DNA of 11,059 bases from Syntrophaceae bacterium UBA2192 (lineage in GTDB: Bacteria > Desulfobacterota > Syntrophia > Syntrophales > UBA2192): NCBI GenBank assembly GCA_002327315.1, contig DCVI01000206.1:1-11059 (forward strand), read 5' to 3'. Positions within the stretch are counted from its first letter, which is position 1, and every line of letters begins with the position of its first letter. Positions 1 through 5,315 of the stretch are shown one piece after another. The position numbers and the translations under genes were made by a program. The notes below the pieces were generated by a model. The model made no database searches and had not been told where the DNA came from. It saw nothing but the letters and a program-made list of their open reading frames with translations.

Positions 1-21
1 CAAATCCCATCGGCCCCGCCA
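1..21 (+). tRNA. 3' end of a tRNA gene (5' part outside the window)
   Basis: The first 21 bases fit tRNA positions 56 to 76 exactly: the end of a T-loop (C56, AAAT), the 3' side of the T-stem (CCCAT, with the conserved C61), a seven-base 3' acceptor strand (CGGCCCC), discriminator G73 and an encoded CCA. The 5' acceptor strand should therefore read GGGGCCG just outside the window. A strong intrinsic terminator starts about ten bases later, as expected for a tRNA transcript. The isotype cannot be read from this fragment. G73 fits Glu, Asp, Asn, Gln, Ser or Trp better than the many isotypes that use A73. Confidence 0.75.
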
Positions 22-31
22 GTAAGCGAAG

Positions 32-65
32 GGGGTTAACCGGAAACGGTTAGCCCCTTTTTTTT
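32..65 (+). terminator. Intrinsic terminator after the tRNA
   Basis: A ten-base-pair stem (GGGGTTAACC at 32-41 with GGTTAGCCCC at 48-57, one G-U pair) closes a six-base loop GGAAAC and is followed directly by eight T residues at 58-65. This is a textbook Rho-independent terminator for the tRNA transcript entering from the left. It isolates that transcript from the lipoprotein gene at 167. Confidence 0.92.
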
Positions 66-166
66 CAAAGCTGCGGCACGGCCGGAAGCCGGCGTGATTT
101 TGCGATGGTGTCGGGTCACCGAACGCGCTACACTGCAATCAGAGATCGATTCATCCTGGAGGGAAC

Positions 167-655
167 ATGAAAACGCCAGAGACAGGAAAACGCATCATTG
201 AACGGGCGGCTCTCGCGCTCATCGTGATCGTCATGGTCCTCGCCGGCTGCACGAAGACACAACAGGTTCTCGTCCGGGAGCCTGCATCCCCATCCCCGGG
301 CGTGGAAGGGCGGTGGGATCTCGTAAGTTACGGCCCCGCGGGTTCGGAAGCGACGGTCTTGACCGACAGCCCGATATTTATCGACTTTACGAGCGACGGA
401 AAAATCAGCGGCTCCGGCGGGTGCAACCGGTATTTCGGAGGCTGGGGAATCCTGGAGGGCACAAAGGACACCATCCGCATCTGGCGGACCGGGTCGACGA
501 AGATGGCCTGCCCCGGGCCGATCATGACCCAGGAACACCGTTTTCTCGAGGAGCTCAGCCGCGTTTCCCGGTATACGACAGAGGGGAAGGAGCTTCGCCT
601 CTATTACGACGAGGGGAGGGGGGTCCTGCGTTTTTCCAGAGGGGTGAACCCTTAG
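167..655 (+). CDS. META-domain (HslJ-like) lipoprotein
   Basis: A 162-residue predicted lipoprotein. Residues 8-27 form a charged then hydrophobic signal segment ending in the lipobox LAGC, with C28 as the lipidated cysteine. A short Pro/Ser-rich linker (about 35-46) leads to one META domain (about 48-157). Visible family hallmarks are GGCNRY (residues 84-89) and STKMAC (110-115). C86 and C115 may form a disulfide in the periplasm. META proteins such as HslJ are small envelope beta-sheet proteins linked to stress or secretion, and their biochemical role is not settled. The ATG is preceded by GGAGGGAAC, a good ribosome binding site. The gene stands alone: a terminator lies upstream and the convergent GNAT gene ends 29 bases beyond its stop. 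Family call firm; substrate or partner unknown. Confidence 0.88.
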   Translation: MKTPETGKRIIERAALALIVIVMVLAGCTKTQQVLVREPASPSPGVEGRWDLVSYGPAGSEATVLTDSPIFIDFTSDGKISGSGGCNRYFGGWGILEGTKDTIRIWRTGSTKMACPGPIMTQEHRFLEELSRVSRYTTEGKELRLYYDEGRGVLRFSRGVNP

Positions 656-684
656 GGGGAGAAGCGGAGAAGGCCTGACTCGTT

Positions 685-1212
685 CTACTGCCCGATTGCT
701 TTCACGTAGATGACCTTGTCGTCGCCGGGGGAATAGAATTCCCTGAGTGTGGCCTCTGCCCGGTAGCCGCAGTGCTCGTAGAAGCGCCGTGTAGCCCCGT
801 ACAGCTCTTTCGATGAGGTTTCGATGTAGCTCCTCCGGCCGCCCAGTTCTCCGATGGCAGCCTCGGAACGCTCCAGGAGCATTTTCCCGATGCCCGCTCC
901 CTGCTCCTCCTTCCGAACGGCCATCCAGTAAATATCGTAGCTGTGCAGCGTCAGGGGTACCGGACCGTAGCAACTGTACCCCAGCACCCGGCCGCTTTTC
1001 CCGGCAAAGATGAAGTGATACCCGCTGGCAAGCCCGATCCGGAGTCTCTCATCCACGAGTTCCACGGCGATGGCGATCTCGTCGGGCCGGAAAAAGCCCG
1101 TCGACGTAACGATTTCCCTGACGAGTTCACTATCTTCTTGCCGAACGGTGGTCCGAAGAGTCACTGCCGGGCGAGATGCCCGCGATATCGTTCTGCCCTT
1201 TTTTTCTGCCAT
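685..1212 (-). CDS. GNAT family N-acetyltransferase, last gene of the kamA/ATP-grasp operon
   Basis: A 175-residue single-domain GNAT protein that should transfer an acetyl group from acetyl-CoA to an amine. The acetyl-CoA pyrophosphate-binding motif A is visible as Q104-G-A-G107-I-G109 after the strand IYWMAV (94-99). Motif B is around 138-151 (YGATRRFYEHCGYR). The first 20 residues are basic and look disordered, and the fold begins near residue 21. The start lies 5 bases after the stop of the upstream ATP-grasp gene with only a weak Shine-Dalgarno, so translation is probably coupled. At 175 residues it is much shorter than the beta-lysine acetyltransferase AblB, the usual partner of lysine 2,3-aminomutase, so it need not do the same reaction. 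From its context I infer that it acetylates the product of the neighbouring enzymes. It could instead be RimI-like and act on protein. Confidence 0.88.
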   Translation of the reverse strand: MAEKKGRTISRASRPAVTLRTTVRQEDSELVREIVTSTGFFRPDEIAIAVELVDERLRIGLASGYHFIFAGKSGRVLGYSCYGPVPLTLHSYDIYWMAVRKEEQGAGIGKMLLERSEAAIGELGGRRSYIETSSKELYGATRRFYEHCGYRAEATLREFYSPGDDKVIYVKAIGQ

Positions 1213-1217
1213 GCGGT

Positions 1218-2210
1218 TTAATCCGTCCTGAACGCGTCTTCCACGATCCTGCCGACCACCTCCTCGTACCGGAGGCCGGCCTGCCGGGTTGCAGCCGTAA
1301 AACCGCTGTCCGGCGACAGGCAGGGGTTGGAATTGATCTCCAGGATCCAGGGGATACCGTCCGGATCGACGCGGTAATCGACGCGGGCGTAGCCCGTCAT
1401 CTCGAAGAGACGCCAGCAGTTCAGGGCCGTGCGCTTCAGGGATCGAAGCAGTGTCCGGTCATGCCGCTCGAAGTCGAAGCGCCGGGGCGTGTGATGATAT
1501 TCATAGGACTCTTCGTCCCACTTGGCCCTGTAGCCGACGAGGCGAAGCCTGTTTTTTTCGTATCCGATGAATTCGATTTCCGCCGGCGGGAGGACCTCGG
1601 GACCATCGCTGCCCGCAAGAATGGAGAGGTTGAACTCGCGTCCGTCGATGTAACGTTCTGCGAAAGCATCTGCACCCAGCCGCCCGAGGCGCTTCCGGAT
1701 TTCCCCTTGCAGCGCATCGGCATCCCGCGGGCACACCACGGAATCTTCTTCGAGCCCGACCGATGCATGCTCCCACACCGATTTGACGATGAAGGGCAAC
1801 CCCGCCGGGCAGCGACCCGTCGCAGAGGTATCCCGGAGGGTGCACCACGGGGGCGTGCGCAGACGATGGGCGTGAAGGAGTTTTTTTGCTGCGAGCTTGT
1901 TCGAGCTCAGGAAGGTCGCCTCCGTCCGCGCACCCGTGTAGGGGATCCTCATGAAATCGAGGAGCACCGGCGCCAGGTGAATGAGCCGTCCCTGCCCGCC
2001 CACGGTCTCGACAAGGTTGAACACCAGATCGCAGGCCGCTTCCCGAAGCCGCTGTGCCGCCGCTTCCAGATCGAGGCAGAACGGCATGGGCAGCGTTTCG
2101 TGGCCGAGCTCCTTCAGGGCGGCCGAGACGGCCTCGACCTGTGTCAGGACGTCGCGCTCATCGGCGGAGGCGCAGGAATGGACGTCACTGTGGAGTATGA
2201 CAACCTTCAT
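1218..2210 (-). CDS. ATP-grasp ligase, D-Ala-D-Ala-ligase-like (copy 1)
   Basis: A 330-residue ATP-grasp enzyme of the D-alanine-D-alanine ligase superfamily, expected to join a carboxylate and an amine through an acyl-phosphate. The N-terminal domain (about 1-100) is a Rossmann-like pre-ATP-grasp fold. The ATP-binding lysine is K143 in FIVKSVWEHASVGL, where E147 to G152 replace the usual Ddl serine loop. ERYIDGREFN (185-194) is the second ATP-grasp strand. Metal ligands fit D278 (RVDYRVD), E291 and N293 (EINSNP), with the same 13 and 2 residue spacing as in Ddl. The first catalytic loop reads FNLVETVGGQG rather than the Ddl HG-x-x-GE pattern, so it is probably not a cell-wall Ddl. GGTGAG, six bases before the ATG, overlaps the stop codon of the upstream ATP-grasp gene, which implies coupled translation. 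The substrate is unknown. Confidence 0.88.
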   Translation of the reverse strand: MKVVILHSDVHSCASADERDVLTQVEAVSAALKELGHETLPMPFCLDLEAAAQRLREAACDLVFNLVETVGGQGRLIHLAPVLLDFMRIPYTGARTEATFLSSNKLAAKKLLHAHRLRTPPWCTLRDTSATGRCPAGLPFIVKSVWEHASVGLEEDSVVCPRDADALQGEIRKRLGRLGADAFAERYIDGREFNLSILAGSDGPEVLPPAEIEFIGYEKNRLRLVGYRAKWDEESYEYHHTPRRFDFERHDRTLLRSLKRTALNCWRLFEMTGYARVDYRVDPDGIPWILEINSNPCLSPDSGFTAATRQAGLRYEEVVGRIVEDAFRTD

Positions 2211-2217
2211 GGAATTC

Positions 2218-3204
2218 TCACCGCCCGGATCGGATCCTTTCCTCGGCAGACGCCACGATCATCCCGAGCAGATCTCGATAGGACACGCCTGCGAGGGCGG
2301 ACAGGATAGGAAGATCGGAGTGGGTCGGATGAAGACCCGCCAGGGGATTGACCTCCAGAAAATGCGGCACCCCGGAGGCATCGGCCCGGATGTCGAGCCG
2401 GCCCCCGTCCCTGCACTCGAGCCCTCGCCATGCAGCCAGGGCGACCGCCGACACCCGCTCGGCCTCCTCGCCCGTGACGAGGGCATAATCCACGAATTGT
2501 TCGCAGTATTCCTTATTGACGAGGGAATAGACGCCCTTTTCCGCATTCTCCCGCAGAATGACCTCCATGACCGCAATGGCGCGCGCTGTTCGGCCCGTGC
2601 CCACAATCCCAACGGTGAATTCCCTGCCGGAAAGGTAAGTCTCGACAAGAACCGGTTGCGAGAATGTCTCGAGGAGGGACCGGCAGCGGGCATCGAGCTC
2701 GCCGGCATCGCGGACGATCGATTTCTCGTTGATTCCCTTGCCGGTTCCTTCCGACAACGGCTTGACGAAAAGCGGGTAGGGAAGGCTGACGGCGGCGATG
2801 TCCCCCGTCTCTTCGACGACGGCGAAATCGGGCGTGGGGATGCCCAGGTCGCGTACCACCCGCTTGGCCATGGCCTTGTGGAGGGTGAGCGAGAGCACCA
2901 GGGGATCGGAGAACACGTAGGGGATGTCGTAGGCATCGAGCAGACAGGGGACCTGAGACTCCCGCCCGAATCCTTTCAGGCCCTCGGCGATGTTGAACAC
3001 GAGATCCCACCGGTCACCGGCGACGAGGCGCTTCGCCAGGGCCCGGACGTGTCCGATCCGGTCCGTCCGGTATCCCAGGGAGCCGAGCGTCTCCTCGATG
3101 GCGTCGATCGTGGCGGGCTGGTCGAACTCGGCGGTCTGCTCCTCCGAGTATCCTTCCTCGAGATAGTCCGTCCGAAGGTCGTAGGTCATCCCGACCCGTA
3201 GCAT
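2218..3204 (-). CDS. ATP-grasp ligase, D-Ala-D-Ala-ligase-like (copy 2)
   Basis: A second Ddl-like ATP-grasp enzyme, 328 residues from the ATG chosen here. A GTG three codons upstream (3213) is the alternative start. I prefer the ATG because GGTGA sits five bases before it. Features in 328-residue numbering: FNIAEGLKGFGRESQVP (70-86) in place of the Ddl first catalytic loop; FVKPLSEGTGKGI (146-158), with K148 the likely ATP lysine and a Gly-rich loop lacking the Ddl serine pair; ETYLSGREFTVG (188-199); and metal ligands D271, E284 and N286 (LEVNPLAGLHP). It is clearly homologous to copy 1 but strongly diverged, so the two probably use different substrates or act in sequence. It lies seven bases upstream of copy 1 and 88 bases after kamA. 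The product is unknown; cell-wall Ddl activity is unlikely. Confidence 0.88.
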   Translation of the reverse strand: MLRVGMTYDLRTDYLEEGYSEEQTAEFDQPATIDAIEETLGSLGYRTDRIGHVRALAKRLVAGDRWDLVFNIAEGLKGFGRESQVPCLLDAYDIPYVFSDPLVLSLTLHKAMAKRVVRDLGIPTPDFAVVEETGDIAAVSLPYPLFVKPLSEGTGKGINEKSIVRDAGELDARCRSLLETFSQPVLVETYLSGREFTVGIVGTGRTARAIAVMEVILRENAEKGVYSLVNKEYCEQFVDYALVTGEEAERVSAVALAAWRGLECRDGGRLDIRADASGVPHFLEVNPLAGLHPTHSDLPILSALAGVSYRDLLGMIVASAEERIRSGR

Positions 3205-3230
3205 GGGGGTCACCGTCTTCTTTTGAATTT

Positions 3231-3262
3231 AAGAACCCCGCCGTTTTGTCGGCGGGGCTCTT
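3231..3262 (-). terminator. GC-rich hairpin between kamA and the ATP-grasp genes (weak terminator or attenuator)
   Basis: CCCCGCCG (3236-3243) and CGGCGGGG (3250-3257) form a perfect eight-base-pair stem around a six-base loop. AAGA and TCTT extend it by four pairs after one mismatch. Read on the minus strand, in the direction of the operon, it is followed by TTCTTAAATT, which is U-rich but not a clean U-tract. It may terminate a fraction of transcripts, or protect the 3' end of a processed kamA message, so that kamA is made in excess over the ligases. On the plus strand the T-rich flank CTCTTCTTT is no better, and no plus-strand gene needs it. Confidence 0.45.
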
Positions 3263-3292
3263 CTTTGGTTCTATCCGATCATCGGGGCCGAA

Positions 3293-4627
3293 TCAAACCC
3301 TGCCTTCGCACTCGGCGGTCGCCGCCGGGTCCGGGTACTGGAAGGTGCGCCCCTGGTAATTCCTGAGCAGGATGTGGTTCTCATCGTGACCGACGACATA
3401 CCCGGGCAGAAGCGGGATCTTTCCGCCGCCTCCCGGGGCATCGATGACGTAGGTCGGCACGGCGTACCCCGTCGTGTGTCCCCGCAGGCCCTCGATGATC
3501 TCCAATCCCCTGGAGACGGGCGTTCGGAAATGGGACGACCCGGTGATCGGGTCGCACTGATAGAGGTAGTAGGGCCTTACACGATTCATCACGAGGTCGT
3601 GGACCAGCCGTTTCATCGTTTCGATGTTGTCGTTGACTCCGGCCAGCAGCACCGTCTGGCTCCCGAGCGGGATGCCGGCGTCGGCCAGGCGGTTGCAGGC
3701 CTGGCTCACCTCGAAGGTCAACTCCTCGGGATGGGCGAAGTGGATGCTCATCCAGAGCGGATGGTGGCGCTTCAGGACGTGGCAGAGACTCGCGGTGACC
3801 CTCTGCGGAAGCACGACGGGCACCTTCGTCCCGATGCGAATCAGCTCGACGTGCGGGATGGCCCGGAGCCGAGACAACAGCCAGTCCAGAGTCTCGTCGG
3901 GAAGGGTCAGCGGGTCTCCGCCGGAAAGCAGGATGTCACGCACCGTCGGTGTGTTCTCGATGTAGGCAATCGCACGCTCCCACCTCTCGCGGTCCGCATG
4001 GATCTCTTCATGCCTGCCGACCATCCGCGAGCGGGTGCAGTAACGGCAGTGGGTGGAGCAGAACCCCGTGACGAGAAAGAGAACCCGGTCGGGATAGCGG
4101 TGAACAAGCCCCGGCACAGGCGTGTCATGGTCCTCTGCGAGTGGATCGTCCGATTCGTCCCGGGCGCGCTCGAATTCCGCCATCACCGGAACTACCATCC
4201 TTCTCATGGGCTGATCGGCATCCATGGGATCCAGCAGGCTCGCATAGTAGGGCGTGATATTGAGCGGGATGGCCTCCCCCCTCAAGTGGATGGCCATTTC
4301 CTCTTCGGGCGAGAGCCAGAGGATGCGCGAGAGCATCTCGACGCCGGTGATCCGGTTGCGGACCTGCCAGCGCCAGTCGTTCCACTCCGCTGCCGTGGCC
4401 TCGGGGAAATACTGTTTGCGGAATGCCTGGGAGCGGGGGCTCGGCTTGCAGGTGGAAGCCCCCCGGGAGGGCATGATGAAAACGCAACTGGTGATCCCTG
4501 TCGTGGCAGGCGCCACGTGGGAAGAGGGGAGAGTGTGTTGAATTAGCTCATCCAGAGCTAAACCGGTCATGCCGGCGTGCTGACCTGGAGGCTCCGCCTC
4601 CTGGCTCAGACAGACGTTTTCTTCCAT
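3293..4627 (-). CDS. kamA: Lysine 2,3-aminomutase family radical SAM enzyme
   Basis: A 444-residue KamA homologue. The family uses a [4Fe-4S] cluster, S-adenosylmethionine and PLP to move the alpha-amino group of L-lysine to C3, giving beta-lysine. The cluster motif is C190-x3-C194-x2-C197. By alignment from memory with the clostridial enzyme, R199 matches the carboxylate-binding R134; D359 and D396 match D293 and D330, which bind the lysine side-chain amine; and K403 in PGGGGK matches the PLP lysine K337. These favour lysine over glutamate as substrate. The clostridial zinc site is absent: its barrel Cys position reads N, and the C-terminal CNCDVC module is missing. The ATG at 4627 is chosen because AGGAGG lies seven bases upstream. 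Residues 1-70 do not resemble KamA, and an ATG at 4474 would give a more typical 393 residues but lacks a ribosome site. This is the first gene of the minus-strand operon. Confidence 0.88.
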   Translation of the reverse strand: MEENVCLSQEAEPPGQHAGMTGLALDELIQHTLPSSHVAPATTGITSCVFIMPSRGASTCKPSPRSQAFRKQYFPEATAAEWNDWRWQVRNRITGVEMLSRILWLSPEEEMAIHLRGEAIPLNITPYYASLLDPMDADQPMRRMVVPVMAEFERARDESDDPLAEDHDTPVPGLVHRYPDRVLFLVTGFCSTHCRYCTRSRMVGRHEEIHADRERWERAIAYIENTPTVRDILLSGGDPLTLPDETLDWLLSRLRAIPHVELIRIGTKVPVVLPQRVTASLCHVLKRHHPLWMSIHFAHPEELTFEVSQACNRLADAGIPLGSQTVLLAGVNDNIETMKRLVHDLVMNRVRPYYLYQCDPITGSSHFRTPVSRGLEIIEGLRGHTTGYAVPTYVIDAPGGGGKIPLLPGYVVGHDENHILLRNYQGRTFQYPDPAATAECEGRV

Positions 4628-4634
4628 CCGTTGT

Positions 4635-4640
4635 CCTCCT
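4635..4640 (-). promoter_or_regulatory. Ribosome binding site for kamA
   Basis: AGGAGG on the minus strand, seven bases before the ATG ending at 4627. It is a perfect Shine-Dalgarno, the strongest in the window. It decides the kamA start against an upstream in-frame TTG (4684) and downstream ATGs (4570, 4474), none of which has a comparable site. Confidence 0.8.
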
Positions 4641-4774
4641 GATGTCTGTTCCTGACGATGAGCTGTTCTCTGTCGCGCTTTCAATAGAGTTCCCGTAGTC
4701 TGAATCGCTTCACTGCTTTTTCATCGTCGCGCTTACTGAAAAACATCCCCTATAAAGAGGTTTCACTTGTTTCC

Positions 4775-4802
4775 TTTGTAAGCGAGAAATATTTTTTGTC
4801 AA
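4775..4802 (-). promoter_or_regulatory. Sigma-70-type promoter for the kamA operon
   Basis: On the minus strand a perfect -35 TTGACA (4797-4802) is followed after 16 bases by TACAAA (4775-4780), which matches the -10 consensus at four of six positions. The bases upstream of the -35 (about 4803-4845) are rich in A and T tracts and could act as an UP element. Transcription would start near 4768, leaving an untranslated leader of about 140 bases before kamA. Confidence 0.6.
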
Positions 4803-5032
4803 GCGTTTTCTGCAATTTTTGTGCACTTTTCGAAATATTTTTTCAATGGAATTACGCGTACATCAATCGGCTGTGCAAGATGCTTGCCACGACAAGGTTT
4901 CAAGGCACCCCTCTCATGGATCGGTTATTTTTTCTGACGATCCGCGAATCAATGCCGTGAAACTGTTTCCTGACGCAGGTTTCAAGGTACACGCTTTTAC
5001 ATGCCCCTTCCGGCACGATCGGGGCAACGGAC

Positions 5033-5061
5033 TTGCCTTTTCGGCCTTCATCATATAAATT
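5033..5061 (+). promoter_or_regulatory. Weak candidate promoter for the zinc-protein/radical SAM operon
   Basis: TTGCCT (5033-5038) lies 17 bases before TAAATT (5056-5061), inside TATAAATTA. Taking TATAAA (5054-5059) as the -10 instead gives a better hexamer but only a 15-base spacer. A perfect TTGACA at 5074-5079 is too close to the ATG at 5100 to have a usable -10 before the gene. This is the only A/T-rich promoter-like stretch near the start. Confidence 0.35.
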
Positions 5062-5099
5062 AGCGAAGAAATTTTGACAGACGAGGAAAAGCGTTCCCC

Positions 5100-5315
5100 A
5101 TGATCGTCACGGACGGCAAAGAATTCTGCCAGGTTTGCAGGAAAAAACATTCCATCGTACTCTGCGACGGCTGCTCCATCCATCTCTGCGGCGACTGCCG
5201 CCGCTGGGACCTCTGGGGCTATGGGTGCGGGCACGTCGACACCAAGGCCTTCTGCACGACGTGTTACGAGAATCCGGCCGTGAACCCCTATGGAGGGAAC
5301 CACGGGGAGCAATGA
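5100..5315 (+). CDS. Small cysteine-rich zinc-binding protein (cross-brace-like)
   Basis: A 71-residue protein with paired cysteines throughout: C10/C13, C22/C25, C30/C33, C43 with H45, and C52/C55. The block C22-x2-C25-x4-C30-x2-C33 flanked by outer CxxC pairs resembles the cross-brace arrangement of FYVE or B-box zinc fingers, so two or three zinc ions are likely bound. It has no signal peptide and should be cytoplasmic. An AGGA lies in a weak ribosome-site context about 12 bases before the ATG. Its stop overlaps the start of the radical SAM gene (ATGA at 5312-5315), so the two are translationally coupled and probably work together. No function is known to me. It may be a partner or regulatory subunit, or bind nucleic acid. 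The coding call rests on the cysteine pattern and the tight junction. Confidence 0.78.
   Translation: MIVTDGKEFCQVCRKKHSIVLCDGCSIHLCGDCRRWDLWGYGCGHVDTKAFCTTCYENPAVNPYGGNHGEQ

Larger units (their letters stand above)
4628..5099. other. Divergent intergenic region between kamA and the zinc-protein operon
   Basis: A 472-base gap that carries no gene I can support. The kamA side (about 4735-4850) is markedly AT-rich and holds the kamA promoter and two copies of GAAATATTTTTT (4786-4797, 4832-4843). The middle holds short inverted repeats (GCAAG/CTTGC near 4876-4888; GGATCG/CGATCC at 4918-4943 around a T-rich loop) and a 14-base direct repeat (4895-4908, 4977-4990). The right side holds overlapping hairpins (5002-5041) and a weak forward promoter. 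A 79-codon plus-strand frame (4819-5058) has none of the G/C-rich third positions of the real genes and no family features, so I treat it as non-coding. Confidence 0.6.

Noticed and set aside
1176..2309. Plus-strand frame of 377 codons
   Set aside because: It is antisense to the ATP-grasp copy 1 gene, which has catalytic motifs and tight operon spacing. The plus-strand product shows no domain.
4681..4746. Possible 21-residue leader peptide, rich in Lys and Arg, in the kamA 5' leader
   Set aside because: It would sit in the predicted kamA transcript, and its stop touches the upstream TTG frame. The only G-rich bases (AGGGG) directly abut the ATG, so no usable ribosome site exists, and there is no attenuator pairing I can defend.
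4819..5058. Plus-strand frame of 79 codons in the divergent intergenic region
   Set aside because: Third codon positions are not G/C-biased like the real genes. The start lies in the AT-rich promoter zone with no ribosome site, and no family is recognisable.
4914..5312. Minus-strand frame of 132 codons over the intergenic region and zinc-protein gene
   Set aside because: The plus-strand zinc protein has a strong CxxC pattern and an ATGA junction. The minus frame has no motif, and a kamA-directed transcript would not include it.
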